From NCBI RefSeq assembly GCF_001424195.1, contig NZ_LMOO01000001.1:1036569-1100568 (forward strand): a stretch of DNA of 64,000 bases. Reading direction: 5' to 3'. The position numbers and the translations under genes are program-made. Under the pieces are notes generated by a model. The model worked only from the letters and a program-made list of their open reading frames with translations. It was not told the origin of the DNA and did no database searches. Origin of the DNA: Cellulomonas sp. Leaf334. GTDB lineage: Bacteria > Actinomycetota > Actinomycetes > Actinomycetales > Cellulomonadaceae. Positions within the stretch are counted from its first letter, which is position 1, and every line of letters begins with the position of its first letter. This document shows positions 12,327 through 22,917 of this stretch, piece by piece.

Positions 12327-12991
12327 ACGTGCTGGCCCGGGTGGTCAGCGGCATCCCGGTCGAGCCCGACGCCGCGACAGCACGGCGCTGGGCCACCGAG
12401 GAGCTGCTCGACCCCGTCTACCACGAGCAGCGCTCGCTGCTCAGCCGACTGCTGGAGTGGCTGACCGAGCTGCTCGCGGGCATGCGCACCCCCGCGGCGT
12501 TCGAGCCGCTCGCGGTCCTCGCGGTCGTCCTGGTGATCGTCGCCGTCGTCGTGATCGCGTTCCTGGTCGCCGGACCCGTACGCCTGTCCCACCGCCGCGG
12601 GGGTGACCGCAGCGTGCTGGCGCACGACGACGCGCGCACGTCGGACGAGATCCGGGCGGCCGCCGACGCAGCGGCTGCGGCCGGCGAGTGGTCCGTGGCC
12701 GTGCTCGAGAGGTTCCGCGCGATCGTGCGCGGGCTCGAGGAGCGGGCCGTGCTGGACGAGGTGGCCGCCCGGACCGCGCACGAGGCCGCGCTGGCGGCCG
12801 CGGCCCGGCTGCCCGCGCTCGCCGCGGAGCTCGTCGCGGCCGGCCGCACGTTCGACGACGTCGCGTACGGCGACGAGCCCGCGAGCGCCCAGGACGAGAT
12901 CCGCCTGCGCGGGCTCGACGCACGCGTCCAGGACGCGCGCTCGACGACGGGCTCCGAGGTCACCGACGAGACCCTGGCGGTGCCCCGATGA
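12323..12991 (+). CDS. DUF4129-domain membrane protein
   Basis: The product has 222 residues. The N-terminus (about 1–60) contains VEPDAATARRWATEELLDPVYHEQRSLLSRLLEWL, followed by one transmembrane helix (about 65–88, LAVLAVVLVIVAVVVIAFLVAG) and a cytoplasmic DUF4129 domain rich in Ala and charged residues. DUF4129 is found next to MoxR/DUF58 genes and in some transglutaminase-like proteins; its role is unknown. The GTG start overlaps the previous stop (GTGA), and its own stop overlaps the next start (ATGA), so translation is coupled. Confidence 0.85.
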   Translation: MNVLARVVSGIPVEPDAATARRWATEELLDPVYHEQRSLLSRLLEWLTELLAGMRTPAAFEPLAVLAVVLVIVAVVVIAFLVAGPVRLSHRRGGDRSVLAHDDARTSDEIRAAADAAAAAGEWSVAVLERFRAIVRGLEERAVLDEVAARTAHEAALAAAARLPALAAELVAAGRTFDDVAYGDEPASAQDEIRLRGLDARVQDARSTTGSEVTDETLAVPR

Positions 12992-14186
12992 GCACCCCCG
13001 TGGTCACGGTGCACGAGACGGTCGTCGGCGACGGCACCACGACCCGCAGCAGGTCCGCGCGGCGGTGGCGGCGGGCACGCCTGCCTCTCGCCCTGCTGGC
13101 GCTGCTCCTCACGGCCGGCATCCTGACGGCGCTGCCGGAGCCACAGACCTCGACCCTGACCCTGGCACCCGACAACCCGGCCGACCTCGGCGGCCGCGCC
13201 GCGGCGCAGATCCTCGGCCGCCAGGGCGTAGACGTCCGCTACGTCCGCACCATCGCCGACGTCGAGGAGCTCGCCGGTCCCGGGTCGACGCTGCTCGTCG
13301 TCGGCGACTACCTGCTCGGCGACGAGCAGATCGACGTCCTGGACGAGACGGAGGCGGACCTCGTGCTCGTCGACGCGGAGTGGGCGGTCGGGCTCCTCAC
13401 CCCCTCGCTCACGTCGAGCGGCGGATTCACCGACACGCCCGAGGTCCGTTCCGCGCAGTGCGAGGACCCGGACGCGGTCGCCGCCGGCACCATCACCGCG
13501 AGCGGCGGCCTGCTGTCCACCGGCCCGGGCGCGGTCGTCTGCTTCCCCGCGCCCGGCGCCTCGACGGACCAGGGCGGCGCGTACGGCGTGGCCGAGTCCG
13601 ACGGGCGCCGGGTCGTCGCGGTCGCCGACCTGGCGCCCTTCACCAACCAGTACCTCGCCGACGAGGGCAACGCGGCCCTCGTCCTGCGCACCCTGGGCCG
13701 GCACGAACGGCTCGTCTGGTACATCCCGTCGCTCGACGACGTGGGAGCGGGCGGCGGGTCCGGGCCCGCACCGGGGCAGGTGCTGCCGCCCGTCGTCCAG
13801 GTCGTCGCGCTGCAGCTGCTGCTCGTCGTCGTGGTCATCGCGGTCTGGCGCGGACGCCGGCTGGGCCGCCTCGTCACCGAGCGGCTGCCGGTGGTGGTCC
13901 GCGCAGGCGAGACCACCCGGGGTCGCGGGCGCCTCTACCGGCGCGGCCGGTCCTACGGGCACGCCGCCGCGGCGCTGCGTGCAGGGACGGCAGCACGTAG
14001 CGCGGCCCGGCTCGGCCTGCCGCGCTCCGCGCCCGCACCACTCGTCATCGACGCGATCTCCCGCGCCGCCGGACGCCGCCCCACGGACGTCGAGACGCTG
14101 CTCTACGGACCCCCACCGACCGACGACCGCGGGCTGGCCCAGCTGGCCCGTGACCTGGACCATCTCGAGAGCGAGGTTCACCGAAC

Positions 14187-14190
<4 letters not shown>
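12988..14190 (+). CDS. DUF4350-domain membrane protein
   Basis: The 400-residue protein has a transmembrane helix near residues 31–50 and a second near 270–293 (VVQVVALQLLLVVVVIAVW). The extracellular stretch between them has the DUF4350 pattern: LAPDNPADLGGRAAAQILGRQGVDV, a Rossmann-like GATase-type fold without catalytic assignment. The C-terminal part is cytoplasmic. The family is typically co-encoded with MoxR and DUF58, as here. It overlaps both neighbours by 4 bp. Function unknown. Confidence 0.85.
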
Positions 14191-15206
<1,016 letters not shown>

Positions 15207-15207
15207 C

Positions 15208-16500
15208 GTGGCGGTCACCTGGCGAGCGGTCGTCCTGGCCGCGCTCGGACTGCCGGTGGTGCTCGTCGTGCCCGCCGTCGGCACCGTGCTGCTGTGGACG
15301 CTGCTCGTCGTGGTGGTGTGCGCGGTGGACGTGGCGCTCGCGGCGTCGCCCCGGCAGGTCGCGATCCGTCGTGAGGTCCCGGCCTCGGTCCGCCTCACCG
15401 AGCCGGCGACGTCCACGCTCACGCTGACGAACCGCGGCGGTCGCCTGCTCCGGGCGCTCGTGCGCGACGCGTGGCCCCCGTCGACCGGTGCGCAGTCGGA
15501 CCGGCACCGCGTGCTGGTGCGACCGGGCGACGGCGCGCGCGTGCGGACCGTCCTGGTGCCCACCCGGCGCGGCGACGCGCTCGCGGACCTCGTCACGATC
15601 CGGACGTTCGGCCCGCTGCGGCTCGCGGGCCGGCAGGCGTCGCTGACCGTGCCCGGACGCCTGCGGGTGCTCCCCGAGTTCGCGTCACGGCGCCACCTGC
15701 CCAGTCGCCTCGCCCGGCTCCGGGAGCTGGACGGGCGGGCGTCGGTCCAGGTGCGCGGCCCCGGGACCGAGTTCGACTCACTGCGGGAGTACGTCATCGG
15801 TGACGACGTCCGCGCGATCGACTGGCGTGCGACGGCCCGCCGCTCCGACGTCGTCGTGCGTACCTGGCGACCGGAGCGTGACCGTCGGGTGCTGATCGTG
15901 CTCGACAGCGGCCGCACGTCCGCCGTGCGCGTGCTCGACGCCCCCCGGCTCGACGCGTCGATCGAGGCGGCGCTGCTCCTCGCCGCACTCGCGACGAAGG
16001 CGGGCGACCGCGTCGAGCTCGTGGTCTACGACCGCCGCGTCCGCGGCCGGGTCGCCTCCACCACGGGTGCCCGGGTGATGGCGTCCTTCGCGGACACGCT
16101 CGCCCTGGTCGAGCCCGAGCTGGTGGAGACCGACTGGCCGGGCGTCGTCGCGCAGGTCCGGCAGCGGCTGAGCCAGCGCGCCCTCGTCGTGCTGCTGACC
16201 GCGCTGGACCCGTCCGCGGTCGAGCAGGGCCTGCTCGGCGTGGTCGGGCAGCTCACCGAGCGGCACCAGGTCGTGCTCGCCTCGGTGTCCGACCCCGAGG
16301 TGGATGCGCTGCGCACGGCACGCGACGGCGCGACGGCCGTGTTCGACGCGGCCGCCGCAGAGCGCGTCGGGCTCGAGCGCGCGGCTGTCGCCGTGCGGTT
16401 GCGCCAGCGTGGCGCCGAGGTCCTCGACTCGCTGCCCGACGACCTGGCGCCGGCCCTCGCCGACACCTACATCGCGCTGAAGGCTGCCGGCCGCCTCTGA
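15208..16500 (+). CDS. DUF58-domain protein
   Basis: The 430-residue protein has two N-terminal transmembrane helices (about 5–45) and a cytoplasmic DUF58 domain with the signature GTEFDSLREYVIGDDVRAIDW. The fold is VWA-like, with LIVLDSGR in the position of a MIDAS strand. DUF58 proteins work with MoxR ATPases, in poorly defined envelope or stress functions. The GTG start lies 1 bp after the MoxR stop. It is the last gene of this operon. Confidence 0.9.
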   Translation: MAVTWRAVVLAALGLPVVLVVPAVGTVLLWTLLVVVVCAVDVALAASPRQVAIRREVPASVRLTEPATSTLTLTNRGGRLLRALVRDAWPPSTGAQSDRHRVLVRPGDGARVRTVLVPTRRGDALADLVTIRTFGPLRLAGRQASLTVPGRLRVLPEFASRRHLPSRLARLRELDGRASVQVRGPGTEFDSLREYVIGDDVRAIDWRATARRSDVVVRTWRPERDRRVLIVLDSGRTSAVRVLDAPRLDASIEAALLLAALATKAGDRVELVVYDRRVRGRVASTTGARVMASFADTLALVEPELVETDWPGVVAQVRQRLSQRALVVLLTALDPSAVEQGLLGVVGQLTERHQVVLASVSDPEVDALRTARDGATAVFDAAAAERVGLERAAVAVRLRQRGAEVLDSLPDDLAPALADTYIALKAAGRL

Positions 16501-16521
16501 GCGTGTGTCGGTCGGCGTCGG

Positions 16522-16527
16522 TAGGTT
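16522..16527 (+). promoter_or_regulatory. -10 box of a leaderless promoter
   Basis: TAGGTT matches TANNNT and ends 7 nt before the GTG of the HTH_42 gene. Transcription would begin at or next to the start codon, giving a leaderless mRNA; no Shine–Dalgarno is seen. Confidence 0.55.
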
Positions 16528-16534
16528 GCCCGGT

Positions 16535-17698
16535 GTGACGGACCTGCTCACCCGCGCCCACCTCAACCGTGCGCTGCTCGCCCGCCAGCACCTGCTCGAC
16601 CGCCGGCCCGGTCCGGCGACCGAGATGGTCGACCACCTGGTGGGGCTCCAGGCGCAGAACGCGTGGTCGCCGTACGTCGGCCTCTGGAGCCGCGTCGCCG
16701 GGTTCCGACCGGACGAGCTCGGCGAGGCGTTCTGGGACCGCAGGGTCACGCGGATCGCGGTGATGCGCAGCACGATCCACCTCGTCACCGCCGCCGACGC
16801 CCTGCTCCTGCCCGGTCTGATCGCGCCGCTGCACGCCAAGGACCTCCGGGTGAACGCCCAGCACGGCGCCGCACTGCGCACGCTCGACCTCGCCGAGGTC
16901 ACGGCCGCCGCCCGCGCCCTGGTCGAGCAGGAGCCGCGCGTGACCACGGAGCTCGGCCGCCTCCTCGCGCAGCGCTGGCCGGACGTCGCCCCGAGCACGC
17001 TCGCCTACGCCGCCCGCGGCACGCTCCCCCTCGTCCAGGTGCCGCCGCGGGGCGTGTGGGGCCGGTCGGGTGCGACGACGTGGACGACGGCGTGGACGTG
17101 GTTCGGACCCGAGCGGACCGCGTCAGCCCCGGACCTCACCGATCCGCAGGTGCTGGCCGCCGAGCAGGAACGGTTCGTGCGGCGCTACCTCGCGGCGTTC
17201 GGTCCGGCGTCCGTCGCTGACCTGCAGAGCTGGTCGGGGCTCACCGGGATGCGCTCGGTGGTCGACCGCCTCGACCTGGTCCGGTACCGCGCCGAACCGT
17301 CGCCGGGTGCCGTGCGCGAGCGCGAGGTCCTCGACCTGCCGGGGGCGCCGCTGCCCGATCCGGACGTACCCGCGCCGGTGCGCTTCCTGGCCGACTACGA
17401 CAACGTGCTGCTGGGCCACGCGGACCGCACCCGGATCCTGTCGCCCGAGCACCGCCCCCACCTGGCCAGCCCGAACGGCGTCGTCCCCGCGACGTTCCTG
17501 CTCGACGGACGCGTCGCGGGCACCTGGGACGTCCCCCGGGACCCGAAGCACCGCGGACCGGTCACGCTCACGGTGCGGCCGTTCGTTCGCCCGACGGCCG
17601 TCCAGGCGGATCAGCTGCGGGCGGAGGCGGAGGCCCTCGTCGGGCTCATGGCCGCAGGGGCGGACGACCGCCGCGTCGACGTCGTCGACCCGGGGTGA
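16535..17698 (+). CDS. Winged-helix HTH_42-family protein, possible DNA glycosylase
   Basis: The 387-residue protein is in the same HTH_42 family as the YcaQ-like gene at 3951–5207 but belongs to another branch. Its motif is GLQAQNAWSPYVGLWSR, giving Q39-A-Q41, the Q-x-Q form seen in AlkZ-like members. These excise bulky or crosslink-type adducts, some as self-resistance enzymes in antibiotic clusters. No antibiotic cluster is visible here. I start at the GTG at 16535 because a TAGGTT -10 box lies 7 nt upstream; a GTG at 16505 would add 10 residues. It converges on the SpoIIM gene with a 4-bp gap. Confidence 0.8.
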   Translation: MTDLLTRAHLNRALLARQHLLDRRPGPATEMVDHLVGLQAQNAWSPYVGLWSRVAGFRPDELGEAFWDRRVTRIAVMRSTIHLVTAADALLLPGLIAPLHAKDLRVNAQHGAALRTLDLAEVTAAARALVEQEPRVTTELGRLLAQRWPDVAPSTLAYAARGTLPLVQVPPRGVWGRSGATTWTTAWTWFGPERTASAPDLTDPQVLAAEQERFVRRYLAAFGPASVADLQSWSGLTGMRSVVDRLDLVRYRAEPSPGAVREREVLDLPGAPLPDPDVPAPVRFLADYDNVLLGHADRTRILSPEHRPHLASPNGVVPATFLLDGRVAGTWDVPRDPKHRGPVTLTVRPFVRPTAVQADQLRAEAEALVGLMAAGADDRRVDVVDPG

Positions 17699-17702
17699 GA
17701 CC

Positions 17703-18692
17703 TCAGCCGGCGGTCGCCAGCACGTAGCCGGCGCGGTCCGGCTCGAGGTCGCCGGTGTACCCCGCGCGGACGGCCCGACGGCCGAGGACCAGCGTGTACG
17801 CCCAGAACGCCGCGAGGGCGACCACACCGATGCCGATCTTCACGGCCCACGGCAGGTTCGACCCCGTGACGAAGCCCTCGATCAGGCCCGACACCGCCAG
17901 GACGCCCACCAGCCCGACCGCCACGGTGAACAGGGCGCGGGCCTCCTGCGCGAGCGCCTTGCCGCGGGTGCGCGGGCCGGGCTCGATCCAGGTCCAGAAG
18001 ATCCGCAGGCCCGCGCCCCCGGCGACGAACACCGCGGTCAGCTCGAGCAGCCCGTGCGGGGAGATGAGCTGGAGGAACACGTCCAGGTGTCCGTGCGCGG
18101 CCATCATGCCGCCCACGGCTCCGACGGAGATGGCGTTGTTGGCCAGGAAGTAGACGGGTCCGATCCCCGTGATCCCGGTGGCGATGCAGACGGCCGTCAG
18201 GAACGCGTTGTTGGTCCACACCATCGTCGCGAAGCCCGCACCGGGCGTGTAGTACTCCGCGAACGAGTTCTCGACGTACTCCTCCTGCTGGCTCGGCGTC
18301 CCCATCGACGCGAGCGCGTCCGGCTGCGTCGCCACCCACACCCCGGCGACGGTGCCGAGCGCGAGGAACGCCACCGTCACGCCGACCGTCCACCACCGGA
18401 TCCGGTAGAGGGCCGCGGGCACGGCGACGGCGACGAACGCCGTGACGTCACGCCAGCTCGGCTCGTGCGTGCCGGCGACGGCGGACCGGGCACGCCCGAC
18501 GAGCATCGAGAGCCGGGTCACCATCTCGGGGTCCGGGGCGGCCGAGCGCACGCTCGAGAGGTCCGTGGCGACACTCTGGTAGAGGCGCACCAGCTCGTCG
18601 GCCTCGGCGCCGGTGCGGCGACGCAGCCGCACCAGCTCGTCGAGCCGCGCCCAGTCGGCCGCGCGTGCCCGTTCGAAGGCGTCCAGGTCCAT
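17703..18692 (-). CDS. SpoIIM (stage II sporulation protein M)-family membrane protein
   Basis: The 329-residue protein has a cytoplasmic helical N-terminus (about 1–105, MDLDAFERARAADWARLDEL) and about six transmembrane helices forming the SpoIIM domain (TNNAFLTAVCIATGITGIGPVYF, then SPHGLLELTAVF). In Bacillus SpoIIM works with SpoIID/SpoIIP at the engulfing septum; in non-sporulating actinobacteria this family is common and its role unknown. It is divergent from the RDD gene, a pairing that recurs in actinobacteria, with only 50 bp between starts. Confidence 0.88.
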   Translation of the reverse strand: MDLDAFERARAADWARLDELVRLRRRTGAEADELVRLYQSVATDLSSVRSAAPDPEMVTRLSMLVGRARSAVAGTHEPSWRDVTAFVAVAVPAALYRIRWWTVGVTVAFLALGTVAGVWVATQPDALASMGTPSQQEEYVENSFAEYYTPGAGFATMVWTNNAFLTAVCIATGITGIGPVYFLANNAISVGAVGGMMAAHGHLDVFLQLISPHGLLELTAVFVAGGAGLRIFWTWIEPGPRTRGKALAQEARALFTVAVGLVGVLAVSGLIEGFVTGSNLPWAVKIGIGVVALAAFWAYTLVLGRRAVRAGYTGDLEPDRAGYVLATAG

Positions 18693-18729
18693 GGCGCACA
18701 GCCTGCCATCCCCACGGACCGGTACGGGC

Positions 18730-18735
18730 TAACCT
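18730..18735 (+). promoter_or_regulatory. -10 box of a leaderless promoter (RDD gene)
   Basis: TAACCT lies exactly 7 nt before the ATG at 18743, with no ribosome binding site between. This supports the 18743 start over the longer open frame. Confidence 0.55.
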
Positions 18736-18742
18736 GCGCAGC

Positions 18743-19558
18743 ATGGACGGCATCCTCACCGGCGAAGGCGTGCTGCTCGACGCGCGCCCGACCTCCGCGG
18801 CGACGCGTCTGCTCGCGGCCCTGCTCGACCTGCTCGTCATCGTGGTGGGGGTGGTCGTGCTGATCGTCGCGCTGGGGGCGCTCGTGCCCAACGCGTCGGA
18901 GGAGCTCAGCCGGATCGTCTTCATCATGCTGCTCGCGACGGTCTGGGTCGTGCTGCCCACGACCGTCGACACGCTGACCCGCGGCCGGTCGCTGGGCAAG
19001 CTGGCGATGGGCATCCGCATCGTGCGCGACGACGGTGGGCCCCTGGTCTTCCGGCAGTCCCTGATCCGGGCGCTCGTCGGCATCGTCGAGCTCTGGCTCA
19101 CGTTCGGCGTCGTGGCCCTGGTCACCTCGATCGTGCACCCGCAGGGCAAACGCGTCGGAGACATCCTCGCGGGCACCTACGGGGTACGGGTGCGCGGCGC
19201 CGCGCGGGTGCGCACGCCCGTCATGATGCCGCCGCAGCTCGCCGGCTGGGCGCACACCGCGGACCTCGCCCGCCTGCCCGACGGCCTGGCCCTGTCGGTG
19301 CGGCAGTTCCTCAACCGTGCCGCCCAGCTGCACCCGGCCTCACGCGTGCAGCTCGGCTCCCAGCTGACCACCGAGGTGCAGCGCTACGTCAACCCGATGC
19401 CTCCGCTGGGCACGCACCCCGAGGCCTTCCTGGCGGCCGTGCTGGCGGAACGCCGGGAGCGCGAGCTCGCGGCACGGCTGCGGGCCGGGCAGCGGGACGC
19501 CGCGGAGTCGTCGCAGCTGCACCGACTCCCCCACGGCGTCCCGGACCCCGTGAACTGA
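18743..19558 (+). CDS. RDD-family membrane protein
   Basis: The 271-residue protein carries an RDD domain (about 18–150): TSAATRLLAALLDLLVIVVGV, then LTRGRSLGKLAMGIRIVRDDG and HPQGKRVGDILAGTYGVRV. There are three transmembrane helices and a soluble tail of about 110 residues. RDD proteins are of mixed function; some act as sodium/proton antiporters, which is not shown here. It is divergent from the SpoIIM gene and converges on ahcY with a 6-bp gap. Confidence 0.88.
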   Translation: MDGILTGEGVLLDARPTSAATRLLAALLDLLVIVVGVVVLIVALGALVPNASEELSRIVFIMLLATVWVVLPTTVDTLTRGRSLGKLAMGIRIVRDDGGPLVFRQSLIRALVGIVELWLTFGVVALVTSIVHPQGKRVGDILAGTYGVRVRGAARVRTPVMMPPQLAGWAHTADLARLPDGLALSVRQFLNRAAQLHPASRVQLGSQLTTEVQRYVNPMPPLGTHPEAFLAAVLAERRERELAARLRAGQRDAAESSQLHRLPHGVPDPVN

Positions 19559-19564
19559 CCGCGC

Positions 19565-21046
19565 TCAGTAGCGGTAGTGCTCGGGCTTGTACGGTCCCGC
19601 GACGTCGACGCCCAGGTACTCCGCCTGCGACTTCGTCAGCTCCGTCAGCCGCACCCCGAGCGCGTCCAGGTGCAGCCTCGCCACCTTCTCGTCGAGCACC
19701 TTGGGCAGCCGGTACACCTCGCGGGCGTAGTCGTCCGGCTTGGTGAACAGCTCGATCTGACCGATGACCTGGTTGGAGAACGAGTTGCTCATCACGAACG
19801 ACGGGTGCCCGGTCGCGTTCCCGAGGTTCAGGAGGCGGCCCTCCGAGAGCACGATGACGGACCGCTCCGGGCCCAGCTCGTCGGCGGGGAACGTCCACTC
19901 GTGCACCTGCGGCTTGATCTCGGTGCGGACGATCCCCGGGACGGCCGCGAGCCCGGCCATGTCGATCTCGTTGTCGAAGTGCCCGATGTTCCCGACGACC
20001 GCCTTGTTCTTCATCCGCGCCATCTGCGCCGCGGACACGACGTCCTTGTTGCCGGTGGTCGTGATCACGAAGTCGGCCTGCTCGATGACGTCGTCGAGCC
20101 GCGTCACCTGATAGCCGTCCATCGCCGCCTGGAGGGCGCAGATGGGGTCGACCTCGGAGATGATCACGCGCGCGCCCTGGCCCCTGAACGCCTCCGCCGC
20201 ACCCTTGCCGACGTCCCCGTAGCCCGCGACGAACGCGACCTTGCCTCCCATGAGGACGTCCGTGGCGCGGTTGATGCCGTCGGGCAGCGAGTGCCGGATG
20301 CCGTACTTGTTGTCGAACTTCGACTTGGTCACGGAGTCGTTGACGTTGATGGCCGGGAACAGCAGGCCGCCGGCCTCGGCCAGCTGGTAGAGCCGGTGCA
20401 CGCCCGTGGTCGTCTCCTCGGTGACCCCCTTGATCTGGGCCGCGATCGACGTCCAGCGCTGCGGGTCGGCGGCGAGCGAGCGGCGCAACGTGCCGAGGAT
20501 GACCAGGTACTCCTCCGAGTAGCCCTCCTCCCCCGGCTGCGGGTCGGACGGCACCGCACCGGTGGCCTCGTACTCGACGCCCTTGTGCACCAGCAGCGTC
20601 GCGTCGCCACCGTCGTCGAGGATCATGTTCGGCCCCGCACCGCCCGGCCACACCAGGATCTGCTCGGTGCACTCCCAGTACTCGTCGAGCGACTCGCCCT
20701 TCCAGGCGAAGACCGGGACACCGGCGGGCTCGTCGACAGAGCCGTGCTGGCCGACCACGACCGCCGCGGCCGCCTCGTCCTGCGTCGAGAAGATGTTGCA
20801 CGACGCCCAGCGGACCTCGGCGCCGAGCGCGACGAGCGTCTCGATCAGTACCGCCGTCTGCACCGTCATGTGCAGCGACCCGGCGACGCGGGCGCCCGCG
20901 AGGGGCTGCGTGGGGCCGAACTCGGCACGCAGGGCCATCAGGCCGGGCATCTCGTGCTCGGCGAGGCGGATCTGGTGCCGACCGGCCTCGGCAAGGGTCA
21001 GGTCCCGGACCTTGTACTGGCCGGGGAGCTCGTCGAACGAAGACAT
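19565..21046 (-). CDS. ahcY: S-adenosylhomocysteine hydrolase
   Basis: This cytosolic NAD-dependent enzyme splits S-adenosylhomocysteine into adenosine and homocysteine, relieving product inhibition of methyltransferases. The 493-residue length and the insertion relative to the human enzyme are typical of the mycobacterial type. Visible motifs are [16 protein letters not shown] (substrate site), the NAD fold [22 protein letters not shown], and the C-terminal KPEHYRY, whose Lys/Tyr contact NAD of the neighbouring subunit. GGAG lies 5 nt before the ATG. A leader of about 110 nt precedes it. It is the conserved neighbour of mtrAB in actinobacteria. Confidence 0.97.
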   Translation of the reverse strand: MSSFDELPGQYKVRDLTLAEAGRHQIRLAEHEMPGLMALRAEFGPTQPLAGARVAGSLHMTVQTAVLIETLVALGAEVRWASCNIFSTQDEAAAAVVVGQHGSVDEPAGVPVFAWKGESLDEYWECTEQILVWPGGAGPNMILDDGGDATLLVHKGVEYEATGAVPSDPQPGEEGYSEEYLVILGTLRRSLAADPQRWTSIAAQIKGVTEETTTGVHRLYQLAEAGGLLFPAINVNDSVTKSKFDNKYGIRHSLPDGINRATDVLMGGKVAFVAGYGDVGKGAAEAFRGQGARVIISEVDPICALQAAMDGYQVTRLDDVIEQADFVITTTGNKDVVSAAQMARMKNKAVVGNIGHFDNEIDMAGLAAVPGIVRTEIKPQVHEWTFPADELGPERSVIVLSEGRLLNLGNATGHPSFVMSNSFSNQVIGQIELFTKPDDYAREVYRLPKVLDEKVARLHLDALGVRLTELTKSQAEYLGVDVAGPYKPEHYRY

Positions 21047-21168
21047 CTCACTCCAGGGGTGCGCGATCGGTTGCGGGCGCGACGCATCAGGGCACTCGCC
21101 CTGGTCGTTCGCGCCGGCGCGACCCCTCTCGGTCTGCGGGCATCACCCACGCCGTCCGGGCCATGGTA
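21047..21168 (-). promoter_or_regulatory. ahcY promoter and structured leader
   Basis: On the minus strand a TACCAT -10 box occupies 21163–21168, giving a leader of about 105–110 nt. Within it AGGGC (21089–21093) pairs with GCCCT (21098–21102) around a 4-nt loop, and CGCGCCGGCGCG is self-complementary. I compared it by eye with the S-adenosylhomocysteine riboswitch core and did not find the conserved segments. Confidence 0.4.
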
Positions 21169-21199
21169 GCCCCGGGTGAGCGACGTCACAGCAGGTTCG

Positions 21200-21409
21200 T
21201 CAGCCTCGTCGGACCGGCACGCCCTCGTCGACGAGGAGAACCGGGATCCCCTCGCGCACCGGGTACGCCAGGGGGTTGTCCGGATCGGTCGACACCAGCG
21301 TCGGCGCGCCGTCCGGACCCACGCCGTCGACGAGCGTCGCCCCCGTCACCGGGCACCGCAGCAGCTCACGCGCCCAGGGCTCCAACGAGCGCCCCGTCGA
21401 CCCGGCCAT
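21200..21409 (-). CDS. Trm112-like small protein
   Basis: The 69-residue protein has the Trm112p-family pattern ELLRCPVTGATL…NPLAYPVREGIPVLLVDEG. Trm112 proteins activate methyltransferases in eukaryotes; bacterial forms are of unclear role. The usual CPxCxxxL zinc-ribbon start is here CPVTG, and Cys19 is the only cysteine, so zinc binding is probably lost. The start codon overlaps the manB stop by one base (TGATG), so it is translated with manB. Confidence 0.85.
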   Translation of the reverse strand: MAGSTGRSLEPWARELLRCPVTGATLVDGVGPDGAPTLVSTDPDNPLAYPVREGIPVLLVDEGVPVRRG

Positions 21410-22878
21410 CAGCCCTCACCGTCCTGCCGCACCAGCGCGAGCACGTCGTCGCGGACCTTCTCCATGATGTCCTCGTCGGCCGCCTCGACGTTCAGCCGCA
21501 GCAGCGGCTCCGTGTTCGAGGCGCGCAGGTTGAACCACCACTGCGGGTGTCCGTCCCAGTGCGACACCGTGAGGCCGTCCAGCTCGTCGACCTGCACCGG
21601 CCCGGCGCCCTGCTGCGTCACGTACGCCTCCACCACCCGGGCACGTGCGGCCGCGACATCGGTCACCCGCGAGTTGATCTCCCCGCTCGCCGAGTACGGC
21701 TGGAACTGCTCCGACAGCGCGGACAGCGGGTGCGGCTGACCGCCGAGGGCCGCGAGCACGTGCATCGCAGCGAGCATCCCGGTGTCGGCGAAGAAGAAGT
21801 CGCGGAAGTAGTAGTGCGCGCTGTGCTCACCCCCGAAGACCGCGTCGTTCTGCGCCATCTCCGCCTTGATGAACGAGTGGCCCACCCGGGTGCGGACGGT
21901 GGTCGCGCCCGCGGCCGTCAGCAGGTCCGGCACCACCTGCGACGTGATGAGGTTGTGGATCACCGTCGGCGTGCGGCCCGCGGCCCGCTCACGCTCGACC
22001 TCGCGCAGCCCGACGAGCGCCGTGATGGCCGACGGGCTCACCGGGTCGCCGTGCTCGTCGATGACGAAGCACCGGTCCGCGTCCCCGTCGAACGCGAGGC
22101 CGAGGTCCGCGTCGTGCTCGACGACCGCCGCCTGCAGGTCCCGCAGGTTCTCCGGCTCGAGCGGGTTGGCCTCGTGGTTCGGGAACGTGCCGTCCAGCTC
22201 GAAGTACAGCGGCACGATGTCGAGCGGCAGCTCGGGCAGCCCGGCTCCTGCGCCCAGGACGGCCGGCGCGGTGAACCCGCCCATGCCGTTGCCCGCGTCG
22301 ACGACGACCTTCAGCGGGCGGATGCCCGACAGGTCCACCAGGGAGCGCAGGAACGACGCGTACTCGGCGAGCAGGTCGCCGTCCTCGACGCTCCCCCGCT
22401 GCGCGGCGTCGACCTCGGGCACCGAACCGGCCAGGTAGTCGCCGGCGAGCTCGCGCACCGTCGTCAGGCCGCTGTCCTGGCCCACCGGGCGGGCACCGGC
22501 GCGACAGAGCTTGATCCCGTTGTACTGCGCCGGGTTGTGGCTCGCCGTGAACATCGCACCGGGGATGCCCAGCGAGCCGGAGGCGAAGTACAGGCCGTCG
22601 GTGGACGCCAGGCCGATCCGCAGGACGTCGACTCCTCGAGCGGCGAGCCCGTCGGCGAACGCCGCCACGAGCTCCGGCCCCGACGGACGCATGTCGTTGG
22701 CGATGACCACCCGCGGGCGGTCCGTCGACGTGGCCTCGGGGAGCACGACCACGTCGGCGAACGCGGCGCCGATGGCCCGGGCGACGGAGGGGTTGAGCTC
22801 GCTGGGGACGAGGCCCCGGACGTCGTACGCCTTGATGAGGGCAGTCAGGTCGACACGTTCGGATGCAGGGGAGGTCAC
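21409..22878 (-). CDS. manB: Phosphomannomutase/phosphoglucomutase
   Basis: The 489-residue enzyme of the alpha-D-phosphohexomutase family interconverts mannose-6-P and mannose-1-P (or the glucose forms). The phosphoserine loop is MFTASHNPAQYNG, with Ser113, the metal-binding loop is FDGDADRCF, and the C-terminal phosphate loop is RASNTEPLLRLNVE. Mannose-1-P would feed GDP-mannose for the gmd genes farther on. The GTG start has TACGAT 6 nt upstream, a leaderless layout. The position matches Rv3257c. Confidence 0.94.
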   Translation of the reverse strand: MTSPASERVDLTALIKAYDVRGLVPSELNPSVARAIGAAFADVVVLPEATSTDRPRVVIANDMRPSGPELVAAFADGLAARGVDVLRIGLASTDGLYFASGSLGIPGAMFTASHNPAQYNGIKLCRAGARPVGQDSGLTTVRELAGDYLAGSVPEVDAAQRGSVEDGDLLAEYASFLRSLVDLSGIRPLKVVVDAGNGMGGFTAPAVLGAGAGLPELPLDIVPLYFELDGTFPNHEANPLEPENLRDLQAAVVEHDADLGLAFDGDADRCFVIDEHGDPVSPSAITALVGLREVERERAAGRTPTVIHNLITSQVVPDLLTAAGATTVRTRVGHSFIKAEMAQNDAVFGGEHSAHYYFRDFFFADTGMLAAMHVLAALGGQPHPLSALSEQFQPYSASGEINSRVTDVAAARARVVEAYVTQQGAGPVQVDELDGLTVSHWDGHPQWWFNLRASNTEPLLRLNVEAADEDIMEKVRDDVLALVRQDGEG

Positions 22879-22884
22879 CGCGTC

Positions 22885-22890
22885 ATCGTA
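22885..22890 (-). promoter_or_regulatory. -10 box of a leaderless promoter (manB)
   Basis: The minus strand reads TACGAT followed by 6 nt and the manB GTG. There is no Shine–Dalgarno sequence. Confidence 0.5.
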
Positions 22891-22917
22891 CCGGGGCGCC
22901 CGACGCCGCCCGGCAGG

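Noticed and set aside
21047..21168. S-adenosylhomocysteine riboswitch in the ahcY leader
   Set aside because: I looked for the conserved core segments by eye and did not find them; only generic GC-rich stems are present. A covariance search would settle it.
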